Below, in pieces: positions 8,362 to 17,884 of a DNA stretch of 64,000 bases. The position numbers were made by a program, and so were the translations under genes. Source of the stretch: Vallitalea sp. (GTDB lineage Bacteria; Bacillota; Clostridia; Lachnospirales; Vallitaleaceae); contig JAOARM010000003.1 of NCBI GenBank assembly GCA_025210515.1, positions 1-64,000 on the forward strand. Direction: 5' to 3'. The notes under the pieces were generated by a model. The model made no database searches. It was not told where the DNA came from and was given only the letters and a program-made list of their open reading frames with translations. Every line of letters begins with the position of its first letter. The first letter of the stretch is position 1.

Positions 8362-9771
8362 ATGAAGAAAACAATAGATATTTCTCATGAAGAAAGTTTG
8401 CATCAAAAACAAATAATGGAAAAACTATCTCATAGCATAAAAGACAAAAAATTAAAATATCATGTGTCTACTTTTGGATGTCAAATGAATGCACATGATT
8501 CAGAAAAATTAAAAGGTATTCTAGAACAGATAGGTTATATACCTACAGAAGTAGAAAAAGAAGCAGATTTTGTTATATATAATACTTGTTGTGTAAGAGA
8601 AAATGCAGAACAAAAAGTATATGGACGACTTGGTTCACTTAAAAACAATAAGAAAAGAAATCCTAATATGTTAATTGCTTTATGCGGGTGTATGATGCAA
8701 CAAGATACTGTAATAAGTGAGATTAGAAAAACTTATAAGCACGTAGATATTTTATTTGGAACTCATAATCTATATAAACTAGCAGAACTTATTCAGACAC
8801 GACTGGATACAGGAAAAATGGTAATTGATATTTGGGAAAATCACAAAGAGATTGTAGAAGATCTACCTAGTATTAGAAAGTTCTCATTTAAGTCAAGTGT
8901 CAATATTATGTTTGGATGTAATAATTTCTGTACTTATTGTATTGTACCTTACGTTAGAGGTAGAGAAAGAAGTAGAAAACCAGAAGATATAATATCAGAA
9001 ATAAAAGAATTAGTAGCAGATGGCGTAGTTGAAATAACATTACTGGGGCAAAATGTTAATTCATATGGAAAGAACTTGGACAACCCTATTACATTTGCAA
9101 AACTAATTCAAGAAATAGAACAGATAGAAGGATTGGAACGAATAAGGTTTATGACTTCTCATCCAAAAGATTTATCTGATGAGCTTATAGAAGTTATTAG
9201 AACTTCTAAGAAATTATGTAATCATATACATTTACCATTCCAATCTGGAAGTACTAACCTTCTTAATAAAATGAATAGAAAATATACTAAGGAGCAGTAT
9301 CTTGAATTAGTAAGGAAAATTAAAGAAGCAAGACCAGATGTAGCACTTACTACAGATATTATTGTTGGTTTTCCAGGTGAAACAGAAGAAGATTTCTTAG
9401 ATACTGTAGATGTAGTTAAGCAAGTAGAATTTGATAATGCGTTTACATTTATATATTCTATAAGAACAGGAACTCCAGCCGCTACTATGGAAGAACAAGT
9501 TCCAGAAGAGGTAACAAAAGATAGATTTAATAGATTGTTAGAAGTTCTTAATGAAATAGCATACAAAAAAAGTGTTGAAAAAGTATCAGGAACTTACGAT
9601 GTTCTAGTTGAACACGTTAATCGTCAAAATGATAATCTAGTGTCAGGAAGACTTGGAAGTAATAACTTAGTTCATTTTGAAGGAAGTAAAGATTTAATTG
9701 GAAAAATAGTGCCAGTAAAAATTACAAGTGCAAAATCATATTATTTATTGGGAGAACATGTTACAAAATAA
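8362..9771 (+). CDS. miaB: tRNA-2-methylthio-N6-dimethylallyladenosine synthase
   Basis: A 469-residue radical-SAM methylthiotransferase that adds a methylthio group to i6A37 in tRNAs reading UNN codons. The UPF0004 domain carries the first cluster cysteines (STFGCQMNAHDSE, NTCCVRENAE, ALCGCMMQQ). The radical SAM motif FGCNNFCTYC places cysteines at 186, 190 and 193, and a C-terminal TRAM domain begins near residue 405. Its partner miaA, which makes the i6A substrate, lies downstream in the same block. Start is ATG after GGAGG; mutS follows at 12 bp. Confidence 0.96.
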   Translation: MKKTIDISHEESLHQKQIMEKLSHSIKDKKLKYHVSTFGCQMNAHDSEKLKGILEQIGYIPTEVEKEADFVIYNTCCVRENAEQKVYGRLGSLKNNKKRNPNMLIALCGCMMQQDTVISEIRKTYKHVDILFGTHNLYKLAELIQTRLDTGKMVIDIWENHKEIVEDLPSIRKFSFKSSVNIMFGCNNFCTYCIVPYVRGRERSRKPEDIISEIKELVADGVVEITLLGQNVNSYGKNLDNPITFAKLIQEIEQIEGLERIRFMTSHPKDLSDELIEVIRTSKKLCNHIHLPFQSGSTNLLNKMNRKYTKEQYLELVRKIKEARPDVALTTDIIVGFPGETEEDFLDTVDVVKQVEFDNAFTFIYSIRTGTPAATMEEQVPEEVTKDRFNRLLEVLNEIAYKKSVEKVSGTYDVLVEHVNRQNDNLVSGRLGSNNLVHFEGSKDLIGKIVPVKITSAKSYYLLGEHVTK

Positions 9772-9783
9772 CGGAGGATACTA

Positions 9784-12477
9784 ATGAAGAAAAAACTATC
9801 GCCTATGATGCAACAATATGTAGAGTTAAAACAACAATATGAAGATTGTATATTATTTTTCAGACTAGGTGATTTCTATGAAATGTTTTTTGATGATGCT
9901 ATTACTGCATCAAAAGAATTAGGAATTACATTAACAGGTAGAGATTGTGGACAAACTGAACGTGCACCTATGTGTGGCGTTCCTCACCATTCATCTGAGA
10001 ATTATATTAATAAGCTTATTAAAAAAGGTTACAAAGTTGCCATCTGTGAACAAGTTGAAGATGCAAAAGTAGCAAAAGGAATAGTAAAACGTGATGTTGT
10101 AAGAATAGCTACTCCTGGAACTAATCTTAATATGCAATCTCTTGATGAAACGAAAAATAATTATTTAATGAGTATATTTAATAGTAAAGAGAACTATGGA
10201 TTAGCATTTGTTGATATTACTACTGGAGATTTTTTAGTAACAGAAGTAAGTGACAAAAGAAAACTGGTTGATGAGATAGGTAAGTTTATACCTACAGAAA
10301 TTATTTGTAATGATAGTGTAATTACAGATACTGAACTTACTAATGAGCTACAAAATAGATTTCATAGTTATATTAGTGAGGAAGAAGAATGGTATTTTTC
10401 CTATGATAGAAGTATTAAGAGAATACAAGAGCAATTTGGAGTAAGCACTATTGATGGGTTAGGGATAAAAGATTATAGCGTTGGTATATGTGCTGTTGGT
10501 TCTTTACTTGAGTATCTTCTAAAAACTCAAAAAAGTAATATAGCACATATAACTAAAGTATTACCATATGGAACTGATTCATATATGATGATTGATTTAT
10601 CATCAAGAAGAAATCTAGAGCTAGTAGAGACGTTAAGAGAAAAAGAGAGAAAAGGTTCATTGCTATGGGTGCTTGACAAAACAAAAACTGCTATGGGTTC
10701 AAGATTACTTAGAAAATGGATTGAACAACCTCTATTATCAAAATCACATATAGAAGGAAGACTTAATGCCATAGAAGAACTTAATAATAATCCAATAGTT
10801 AGAGAGGAATTAAAAGAGTTTTTAACACCTGTATATGATTTGGAAAGACTAATGAGTAAAATAAGTCTGAAAACAGCTAACTGTCGTGATCTTATTGCAT
10901 TTAAAACATCGCTTGAAATGTTACCACATATTAAAGCGCTTCTAAATGAATGTAAGACAGATTATATTAAAGATATTAATAATACTTTTGATGAGTTAAA
11001 AGATATATTTAGTTTAATAGAAAAGGGTATAATAGAAGACCCGCCTATTTCGATAAAAGATGGTAATATTATTAATACTGGTTATCATCCACAAGTAGAT
11101 AAACTACGTGAGGCTTGTACAAAAGGAAAACAGTGGATAGCTGAATTAGAGGCAAAAGAGAAAGAAAAAACAGGTATTAAAACTCTCAAAATTAAGTTTA
11201 ATAAAGTTTTTGGTTATTATATTGATGTAACTAAATCTAATCTAAGTTTAGTTCCAGAAAGATATATTAGAAAACAAACGTTAGCTAATTCAGAAAGGTA
11301 CATAACACCAGAATTAAAAGAAATGGAGAATACAATTCTAGGTGCAGAAGAAAAAGTAGTTGCTCTTGAATATGAGTTATTTGTAGAGTTAAGAAATAAA
11401 ATAGGTATGGAAGTAGATAGAATTAAAGATTCTGCTAATAAGATAGCTATTCTTGATGTAATTGCATCTTTATCAGAGGTTGCTACTAAGCATAATTATG
11501 TACGACCTAAACTTAATGAAGAAGGAATAATTGATATACAAGATGGTAGACATCCAGTTGTTGAAAAAATGATGAATAATGAAATGTTTATTCCTAATGA
11601 AACGTATCTTAATAAAGATGATAGCAGATTTTCTATTATAACAGGTCCAAATATGGCAGGTAAGTCTACATATATGAGACAGGTTGCGCTTATTGTATTA
11701 ATGGCTCAGATTGGAAGTTATGTTCCAGCTAGTAAGGCAGATATTTCAATTGTAGATAGAATATTTACAAGAGTAGGGGCTTCTGATGATTTGGCATCTG
11801 GGCAAAGTACGTTTATGGTGGAGATGACAGAGGTTGCTAATATTCTTCGTAATGCAACAAGTAATAGTCTTCTAATATTAGATGAGATTGGTAGAGGAAC
11901 AAGTACTTTTGATGGGCTTAGTATTGCTTGGTCGGTAGTTGAGTATATTGTAAATGAGAATAAAATAGGTGCTAAGACATTATTTGCTACTCATTATCAT
12001 GAACTTACTGAATTAGAGGGGAAAGTAAAAGGTGTACAGAATTACTGTATTTCTGTGAAAGAAAAAGGTGACGATATTATTTTCCTTAGAAAAATTATTA
12101 AAGGTAGTGCGGATAATAGTTATGGAATTCAAGTGGCTAAGCTTGCAGGAGTTCCTCTTGAAGTTATAAGTAGAGCTAAGGTTTTGTTAACTCAGTTAAG
12201 TGAGGCTGATATTACTAAAAATACGGAGGCTATTATAAGTTGTGATAATGATGAGGTAGCTGTTGCTATAGAGGATATAGATACAAGTGTTATAGAAAAT
12301 AAGAGTGTACAGACGTCTTTAGTTAAAGAAGATGCACCTATACAATTAGGATTATTTGATATTATGGATGGTAAGCAAGATATAATTGATGAACTTAAAA
12401 GTTTGAATATAGTGGAAATGACACCGATGGATGCGCTTAATAAGTTGTATGATTTGCATAAGAAGAGTATGGGGTAG
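9784..12477 (+). CDS. mutS: DNA mismatch repair protein MutS
   Basis: An 897-residue mismatch-recognition ATPase. The N-terminal mismatch-binding domain has the Phe-x-Glu wedge motif in FRLGDFYEMFFDDA. The lever and clamp domains follow, and the ABC-type ATPase has Walker A TGPNMAGKS at 620-628, then LLILDEIGRGTSTFDGLS and FATHYHELTEL. The C-terminal tail is variable. It lies 12 bp after miaB and is probably co-transcribed. A structured repeat array starts directly after its stop codon and separates it from mutL, which is usually immediately adjacent. Confidence 0.97.
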   Translation: MKKKLSPMMQQYVELKQQYEDCILFFRLGDFYEMFFDDAITASKELGITLTGRDCGQTERAPMCGVPHHSSENYINKLIKKGYKVAICEQVEDAKVAKGIVKRDVVRIATPGTNLNMQSLDETKNNYLMSIFNSKENYGLAFVDITTGDFLVTEVSDKRKLVDEIGKFIPTEIICNDSVITDTELTNELQNRFHSYISEEEEWYFSYDRSIKRIQEQFGVSTIDGLGIKDYSVGICAVGSLLEYLLKTQKSNIAHITKVLPYGTDSYMMIDLSSRRNLELVETLREKERKGSLLWVLDKTKTAMGSRLLRKWIEQPLLSKSHIEGRLNAIEELNNNPIVREELKEFLTPVYDLERLMSKISLKTANCRDLIAFKTSLEMLPHIKALLNECKTDYIKDINNTFDELKDIFSLIEKGIIEDPPISIKDGNIINTGYHPQVDKLREACTKGKQWIAELEAKEKEKTGIKTLKIKFNKVFGYYIDVTKSNLSLVPERYIRKQTLANSERYITPELKEMENTILGAEEKVVALEYELFVELRNKIGMEVDRIKDSANKIAILDVIASLSEVATKHNYVRPKLNEEGIIDIQDGRHPVVEKMMNNEMFIPNETYLNKDDSRFSIITGPNMAGKSTYMRQVALIVLMAQIGSYVPASKADISIVDRIFTRVGASDDLASGQSTFMVEMTEVANILRNATSNSLLILDEIGRGTSTFDGLSIAWSVVEYIVNENKIGAKTLFATHYHELTELEGKVKGVQNYCISVKEKGDDIIFLRKIIKGSADNSYGIQVAKLAGVPLEVISRAKVLLTQLSEADITKNTEAIISCDNDEVAVAIEDIDTSVIENKSVQTSLVKEDAPIQLGLFDIMDGKQDIIDELKSLNIVEMTPMDALNKLYDLHKKSMG

Positions 12478-12479
12478 AG

Positions 12480-12617
12480 GTGGAGTAAACTTCCGCTCCG
12501 AATGTATAGGGTAATATTCCGTCAGCTAGTTAAACGTCCGTGTTTAAAATAGCTGACCTCGCCGTCCTGGCTCGTGCTTCATATTACCCTATACATTCTC
12601 CGCTAGGCTAGTGGAGA
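12480..12617 (+). repeat. Structured intergenic repeat, class I, copy A1
   Basis: This copy begins 3 bp after the mutS stop codon. A perfect 18-bp closing stem (12500-12517 with 12581-12598; left arm GAATGTATAGGGTAATAT) encloses two hairpins. Hairpin 1 (12521-12557) pairs GTCAGCTA with TAGCTGAC and TTAAAC with GTTTAA around GTCCGT. Hairpin 2 (12561-12571) is GCC-GTCCT-GGC. A short hairpin GGAG-TAAA-CTTC flanks the 5' side and CTCCGCTA-GGC-TAGTGGAG flanks the 3' side. It is clearly GC-richer than the genes around it. No reading frame or known RNA family is recognised. Confidence 0.88.
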
Positions 12618-12649
12618 TTTATATAATGCTTTGCGTGAATTTTGTGATT

Positions 12650-12790
12650 GTGAAGTGAACTTCTGCTCGGAACGTATAAGGTAATATTCCGTCAGCTAGT
12701 TGAACGTCCGTGTTTAAAATAGCTGACCTCGCCGTCCGTGGCTCGTGCTCCATATTACCCTATACATTCTCCGCTAGGCTGGTGAAGAAT
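12650..12790 (+). repeat. Structured intergenic repeat, class I, copy A2
   Basis: Second tandem copy, about 170 bp after A1. The copies are joined by a shared spacer of about 32 bp containing TATATAATGCTTTGCG. Differences from A1 are few. In hairpin 1 TTGAAC faces GTTTAA, giving a G-T wobble instead of an A-T pair. The outer left arm has one A opposite C. The second hairpin loop gains one base (GCC-GTCCGT-GGC). The 5' side hairpin is a perfect GAAG-TGAA-CTTC. Confidence 0.88.
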
Positions 12791-12822
12791 TATATAATGC
12801 TTTGCGTATGAATTTTGTGAAT

Positions 12823-12958
12823 GTGAAGTGAACTTCGCTCCGAACGTATAGGGTAATATTCCGTTAGCTAGTTAAACGTCCGTGTTTAAAATAGCTGACC
12901 TCGCCGTCCTGGCTCGTGCTCCATATTACCCTATACATTCTCCGCTGGGCTAGTGGAT
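12823..12958 (+). repeat. Structured intergenic repeat, class I, copy A3
   Basis: Third tandem copy, 173 bp after A2, ending about 80 bp before mutL. Hairpin 1 has GTTAGCTA facing TAGCTGAC, again a G-T wobble in place of a pair. The core tips TTAAAC/GTTTAA and GCC-GTCCT-GGC are unchanged. The 3' hairpin keeps pairing through further wobble changes. The spacer seen after A1 and A2 is absent, so the array ends here. Confidence 0.88.
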
Positions 12959-13038
12959 GTATTAGTAATATTTGTGTAGAATATATGATTTTTCATAAAA
13001 TAAATAATTGGTGTAATATATTTGAAAGGATGTGTAAT

Positions 13039-15039
13039 ATGCCTGAGATAAAATTGCTTGATCAGAGTACAATTAATAAGATTGCAGCAGGAGAGGTAGT
13101 TGAAAGACCTGCTTCTGTTGTGAAGGAATTAGTAGAGAATTCTATTGATGCGTCAGCAAGTGCTATAACAGTAGAGATAAAAGAGGGAGGTATTTCTTTT
13201 ATTCGTATTACTGATAATGGAATAGGTATTTCAAAAGAGGATATTAATACGGCTTTTATACGTCATTCAACAAGTAAAATTAAGTCTATAGAAGATTTGT
13301 TTACAGTGTCTTCTCTTGGATTTAGAGGAGAAGCTCTTGCAAGTATTGCGGCGGTATCGCAAGTGGAGGTAATAACTAAGACTTATGATGATATAACAGG
13401 GATACGTTATGTTATAGAAGGTGGAAAAGAGATTAGTATAGAAGAGATAGGGTGTCCGGAAGGAACTACTATTATAATAAGGAATATATTTTATAATACA
13501 CCTGCTAGACGAAAGTTTTTGAAAAAACCTGCTACTGAAGGGTCTTATATAAGTGAGTTAATTAATAAGTTGGCTCTTGGTAATATGGGAATATCATTTA
13601 AGTTCATATATAATAATGCAATAAAACTACATACTTCTGGTAATAATGTTTTAAAAGACTGTGTATTTAATGTATATGGAAAAGATATTGTTAAAAACAT
13701 TGTTCCTATTAAGATTAATAATAGTGAGTTTACTATTGATGGTTATATAGGAAAACCACAAATATGTAGGGCGAATAGAAATTATGAGAATTATTATATT
13801 AATGGTAGGTATATTAAAAGTAAATTAATTATGAAAGCTATTGAAGACGGATATAAGACTAGATTAACAGTACACAAGTATCCTTTTGCAGTATTTAATA
13901 TAAATATTAATCAAGATTTAATAGATGTTAACGTACATCCTACTAAAATGGAAGTTAGGTTTAATAATGAAAAGTTAATATATGATTGTATAAGTGAAGG
14001 GATTAATGATGCATTAAATAAGATTGATTTAATACCAGAAGTAGGTTTTAATAAGACTAAGGCATCAGATAAAAGGAAAGATATAATAAGTAAGAGTATA
14101 CCAGAGCCTTTTGAGAAAAATAGAATTGAAGCTAACAAAGTTAGTAATGTAAGAGAAGTGGATAATAATTATAATGCGAAAGTAATATCACCAACATATG
14201 AAATTAATAAAACATTTAGAAGTAACAATAAGTTTAATTCATCTACTATTGATAATAATATAAGTAAAGGTTATATTGATGAAAATAATAGAGATGGTAT
14301 TAATAGTAATGAAGAAAAAAATATTATTGAGTCTAAAGAAGAAATTAAAAAGTCATTAGTTAATAAGCTCTCTGATACATTAGTGTCAGATAAGAAAATA
14401 CTAAAAGGTGAACAGATTGAGATACTAGATAATAAATTTATTGATAGAAAAACGGTTAAAAATCATAAAATAATTGGACAACTTTTTAATACTTATTGGA
14501 TTATTGAACTTGAAAATAAGTTTTATATGATTGACCAACATGCGGCTCATGAGAGAGTATTATATGAAAGAATTCTTAATAAACTTAATAATTCTGATAG
14601 TGAAGCTATGTCTCAAGGTCTACTACAACCTATTATTGTTCATGTATCTATTAAAGAGAAACAGCTTATAACAGAATATAAACAAGTTTTTAATGATATT
14701 GGGTTTGAAATAGAAGAGTTTGGTAAAGATGCATATGCTATTAGAAGTGTGCCATATATATTTGCAAAATCTATGAGTGCTGAACAATTTATTGAGATGC
14801 TTGATAAGTTAGATGATAAATACGATAATAAAAAATATGATATTATACTTAATGATATTGCCACTATGGCATGTAAGGCAGCTGTAAAAGCACATGATAA
14901 AATGTCTATAAAAGAATATGAAAAGTTATTAGATGAATTATTAGAACTTGAGAATCCATATACTTGTCCTCATGGGAGACCAACAATCATCTCAATGACA
15001 AGATATGAATTAGAAAAGAAATTTAAAAGAATACAGTAG
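13039..15039 (+). CDS. mutL: DNA mismatch repair protein MutL
   Basis: A 666-residue GHKL ATPase and matchmaker that couples MutS to strand incision. N-terminal motifs are IAAGEVVERPASVVKELVEN, ITDNGIGI and STSKI...TLGFRGEAL-type (here SSLGFRGEALASIAAVS). A long low-complexity linker rich in Asn, Lys and Ser spans about residues 335-470. The C-terminal domain carries the endonuclease motif DQHAAHERVLYE at about residue 499 plus ACKAAVKAHD and CPHGRPT, as in MutL proteins that nick DNA themselves. ATG 13039 follows GAAAGGATG and matches the conserved N-terminus. An in-frame extension upstream runs through repeat copy A3 and is not credible. Confidence 0.96.
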   Translation: MPEIKLLDQSTINKIAAGEVVERPASVVKELVENSIDASASAITVEIKEGGISFIRITDNGIGISKEDINTAFIRHSTSKIKSIEDLFTVSSLGFRGEALASIAAVSQVEVITKTYDDITGIRYVIEGGKEISIEEIGCPEGTTIIIRNIFYNTPARRKFLKKPATEGSYISELINKLALGNMGISFKFIYNNAIKLHTSGNNVLKDCVFNVYGKDIVKNIVPIKINNSEFTIDGYIGKPQICRANRNYENYYINGRYIKSKLIMKAIEDGYKTRLTVHKYPFAVFNININQDLIDVNVHPTKMEVRFNNEKLIYDCISEGINDALNKIDLIPEVGFNKTKASDKRKDIISKSIPEPFEKNRIEANKVSNVREVDNNYNAKVISPTYEINKTFRSNNKFNSSTIDNNISKGYIDENNRDGINSNEEKNIIESKEEIKKSLVNKLSDTLVSDKKILKGEQIEILDNKFIDRKTVKNHKIIGQLFNTYWIIELENKFYMIDQHAAHERVLYERILNKLNNSDSEAMSQGLLQPIIVHVSIKEKQLITEYKQVFNDIGFEIEEFGKDAYAIRSVPYIFAKSMSAEQFIEMLDKLDDKYDNKKYDIILNDIATMACKAAVKAHDKMSIKEYEKLLDELLELENPYTCPHGRPTIISMTRYELEKKFKRIQ

Positions 15040-15065
15040 TTAGAATTTTTTAGGAGTGATAATAT

Positions 15066-16013
15066 TTGAAAAAACAACCGTTAATTGTTATTGCAGGGCC
15101 TACAGCAGTTGGAAAAACCAGTTTATCAGTGAATTTGGCTAAAAGCATTTGTGGCGAAATAATATCAGCAGACTCAATGCAAGTATATAAATATATGGAT
15201 ATAGGAACAGCGAAAGTAACAGAGGAAGAAACACAAGGTATTAAACACTATCTTATAGATGCTTTGTACCCTGATGAAGAGTTCAATGTTAATATATTTC
15301 AACAAATGGCTAAGGGTAGTATGACTCATATTTATAATAATAATAAAGTGCCTATAATGGTAGGTGGTACGGGTTTTTATATTCAATCAGTAATATATGA
15401 TATTAATTTTAATGAGACTAATAAAGATAATGCATATAGATTAGAACTTCAATCCATAGCTAATGAAAAGGGTAATGAATATATTCATAAGATGCTTAGA
15501 GATATTGATAATGAATCATATAATAAAATTCATCCTAATAATGTTAAGAGAGTTATTAGGGCATTAGAATATTATAGAGAAACAGGTGAACCTATATCTA
15601 TTCATAATGAAATAGAAAGTAGTAAAGAATCTCCTTATAATCTAGCATTTTATGTATTGACAATGGATAGAAAACTATTGTATGAACGAATAGATAGAAG
15701 AGTTGATATAATGGTTGAAGAAGGACTTGTAGAAGAAGTAAGGAAACTAAAAGATATGGGTTATTCAAAAGATTTAGTTTCTATGAAGGGACTTGGATAC
15801 AAAGAGATATATGGATATTTAGATGGAGAATATGATTTAGATAGAGCCATATATATATTAAAACGTGATACAAGACATTTTGCCAAACGCCAATTAACTT
15901 GGTTCAAAAGAGAAAAAAATGTAAGATGGATAAAAGTTGATGATTATAACTTAGATATTCCATTAATTTCAAATAATATATTAAAAGATATTGAAGAATT
16001 AGAGATAATATAA
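15066..16013 (+). CDS. miaA: tRNA dimethylallyltransferase
   Basis: A 315-residue enzyme that transfers dimethylallyl from DMAPP to A37 of tRNAs. Its product is the substrate of MiaB, encoded upstream. Visible motifs are the P-loop IAGPTAVGKTSLS, SADSMQVYKYMDIGTAKVT, VGGTGFYIQSVIYD and DTRHFAKRQLTWF near the C-terminus. The start is TTG at 15066 after TAGGAG. It lies 26 bp after mutL. The mutL-miaA-hfq order is conserved across Firmicutes. Confidence 0.95.
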   Translation: MKKQPLIVIAGPTAVGKTSLSVNLAKSICGEIISADSMQVYKYMDIGTAKVTEEETQGIKHYLIDALYPDEEFNVNIFQQMAKGSMTHIYNNNKVPIMVGGTGFYIQSVIYDINFNETNKDNAYRLELQSIANEKGNEYIHKMLRDIDNESYNKIHPNNVKRVIRALEYYRETGEPISIHNEIESSKESPYNLAFYVLTMDRKLLYERIDRRVDIMVEEGLVEEVRKLKDMGYSKDLVSMKGLGYKEIYGYLDGEYDLDRAIYILKRDTRHFAKRQLTWFKREKNVRWIKVDDYNLDIPLISNNILKDIEELEII

Positions 16014-16113
16014 TACAATAGTAATATATTAAATTTTCTAACTAAGGAAATTTCAGCAAACTACATGAGAAAAATTATATACTCATATAGTAAAACTAAT
16101 GGGGGGCGATATA

Positions 16114-16341
16114 ATGGGTAAACCAATTAATTTGCAAGATTTATTTTTAAATCAAGTGAGAAAAGACAAAACAACAGTAGTTATATATTTGACTAACGGA
16201 TTTCAATTAAAAGGATATGTAAAAGGATTTGATAATTTTATAGTAATCCTTGAATCAGAAGGTAAACAACAAATGATATATAAACATGCAATATCAACAG
16301 TTATACCTTCAAGAGAAGTATCTTTAACTGTTGAAGAGTAA
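16114..16341 (+). CDS. hfq: RNA-binding protein Hfq
   Basis: A 75-residue Sm-like RNA chaperone that forms hexamers and promotes sRNA-mRNA pairing. [20 protein letters not shown] covers the N-terminal helix and Sm1. [19 protein letters not shown] and the KHAISTV segment (the KH of Sm2) complete the fold. ATG 16114 has GGGGGG 6-11 bp upstream. An upstream in-frame ATG at 16099 overlaps that ribosome binding site and is less likely. It lies between miaA and the PLP enzyme gene, as in Bacillus. Confidence 0.94.
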   Translation: MGKPINLQDLFLNQVRKDKTTVVIYLTNGFQLKGYVKGFDNFIVILESEGKQQMIYKHAISTVIPSREVSLTVEE

Positions 16342-16358
16342 AAAAGAGGAATGAGTTA

Positions 16359-17648
16359 ATGACTAATTTTACACAAAAGATGTACGAGAAATTAAGTATT
16401 CAAGAAAATGTTTACAATTACTGCAACAATATTGAATTAAAATTAAAAGATAGATTTGAACAGGTTGATGAAATTGCAGAATATAATCAGTTAAAAGTTC
16501 TTACAGCGATGAGAGACAATAAAGTTAGCGATATACATTTTGCAGCTACAACTGGATATGGTTATAATGACTTAGGAAGAGATGTATTAGAAAGTGTATA
16601 TGCTTCTGTATTTAATGCAGAAGCATCTTTAGTGCGTCCTCAATTAATATCTGGAACTCATGCATTAACTATTGCATTATCTGGTAATCTACGACCTGGA
16701 GATGAGATATTATCCCCAGTAGGTAAACCATATGATACTCTTGAAGAAGTAATAGGTATAAGAGAAACAAAAGGCTCACTAAAAGAGTTTGGAATTACTT
16801 ATAGTCAAGTAGATATGCTTCAAGATGGTTCTATCGATTACGAAGGAATAAAAAATGCAATTAATGAAAGAACTAAGCTAATAACAATTCAGAGATCAAA
16901 AGGTTACGATACAAGACCAACTTTATCTGTTAAGCAAATAGAAGATATTATTTCTTATGTTAAGAGCATTAATGAAAATCTTATATGTATGGTAGATAAT
17001 TGTTATGGTGAATTTGTTGAGATAATTGAGCCAACAGATGTTGGAGCTGATATGGTTGTAGGTTCTTTGATTAAAAATCCTGGTGGAGGATTAGCACCTA
17101 TAGGAGGCTATATAGTTGGTAAAGAACAATATATAGAAAATGCAGCTTATAGATTAACAGCACCAGGTCTTGGAAAAGAAGTTGGGGCGACACTTGGGCT
17201 TAATCAATCATTTTTCCAAGGGTTGTTTATGGCTCCACAAATAGTAGCAGGAGCATTAAAAGGTGCTATATTTGCAGCTAATATTTTTGAAAGCTTAGGT
17301 TATGAATCAATACCAAACTCAACAGAAAGTAGACATGATATTATACAAGCCATTAATATGGGTTCAGAAGATGGGGTTGTTGCATTTTGTAGGGGGATAC
17401 AAGCAGCGGCACCAGTTGATAGTTTTGTTGTACCTGAACCTTGGGCTATGCCGGGTTATGATAGTGACGTTATTATGGCAGCGGGTACATTCGTTCAAGG
17501 GTCATCTATAGAACTGAGTGCAGATGCACCTATAAAACCGCCTTATACTGTATTTTTCCAAGGTGGATTATCTTGGCATCATGCTAAATTTGGTATTATA
17601 ACAGCATTACAGAAAATGGTTGATAATAACAGTATTATATTGAATTAA
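16359..17648 (+). CDS. ynbB: PLP-dependent enzyme of the methionine gamma-lyase / YnbB family
   Basis: A 429-residue fold-type I PLP enzyme of the family often labelled aluminium resistance protein or methionine gamma-lyase family. The PLP lysine is probably in VGSLIKNPGGGLAPIGGYI, preceded by a cofactor-contact segment MVDNCYGEFVE. TTGYGYNDLGRDVLE and LVRPQLISGTHALTIALSGN are family hallmarks. The gene sits 17 bp after hfq, matching the hfq-ynbA-ynbB neighbourhood of B. subtilis with ynbA absent. The true substrate of the family is not settled. It ends just before a MITE-like element. Confidence 0.85.
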   Translation: MTNFTQKMYEKLSIQENVYNYCNNIELKLKDRFEQVDEIAEYNQLKVLTAMRDNKVSDIHFAATTGYGYNDLGRDVLESVYASVFNAEASLVRPQLISGTHALTIALSGNLRPGDEILSPVGKPYDTLEEVIGIRETKGSLKEFGITYSQVDMLQDGSIDYEGIKNAINERTKLITIQRSKGYDTRPTLSVKQIEDIISYVKSINENLICMVDNCYGEFVEIIEPTDVGADMVVGSLIKNPGGGLAPIGGYIVGKEQYIENAAYRLTAPGLGKEVGATLGLNQSFFQGLFMAPQIVAGALKGAIFAANIFESLGYESIPNSTESRHDIIQAINMGSEDGVVAFCRGIQAAAPVDSFVVPEPWAMPGYDSDVIMAAGTFVQGSSIELSADAPIKPPYTVFFQGGLSWHHAKFGIITALQKMVDNNSIILN

Positions 17649-17660
17649 CATAACTATCAT

Positions 17661-17847
17661 AAAGGGCTATCTCATAATATATTTTTTTGAGGTTTTCAGC
17701 TTTTATAAGATAGACTAGATTTAGCTAATGATATCCTTAAACGTCATGTTTAAAGGATACCACTATGCCGTCATGGCTTATTTACAGCTAAAACTAGTCT
17801 ATCTTTCTATATATTGACATACAATAATTATGAGAAGTCCCCCTTTG
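17661..17847 (+). repeat. MITE-like element, class II, copy B
   Basis: A 187-bp non-coding element between ynbB and the MBL-fold gene. The ends are imperfect inverted repeats: GGCTATCTCATAAT at 17665-17678 against ATTATGAGAAGTCC at 17827-17840 (11 of 14 match), both bordered by AAAGGG or its complement. Inside, a 19-bp stem (17708-17726 with 17786-17804, one mismatch) encloses hairpin 1 (17730-17761, loop GTCAT between TAAAC and GTTTA) and hairpin 2 (GCC-GTCAT-GGC, 17767-17777). The tips match the class I repeat at 12.5 kb. No transposase gene is present and I see no clear target duplication. Confidence 0.75.
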
Positions 17848-17884
17848 TTTTTTGTATAATGTAATATAAGAAGGAAGGAATATT

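Noticed and set aside
12536-12568. CsrA-type GGA loops on the reverse strand of the hairpins
   Set aside because: The reverse-strand loops read AGGAC in class I, but ATGAC in copy B, so the GGA is not conserved; only GAC is.
12480-12617. tRNA or tmRNA gene
   Set aside because: The two-hairpin fold lacks an acceptor CCA end, T-loop GTTCRA sequence and anticodon arm.
12480-12958. CRISPR array
   Set aside because: The period is about 170 bp, the repeated part includes the whole unit and there are no unique spacers or cas genes.
12916-13038. In-frame extension of mutL upstream of ATG 13039
   Set aside because: It reads through repeat copy A3, has no ribosome binding site and lacks similarity to MutL; the conserved MutL N-terminus begins at 13039.
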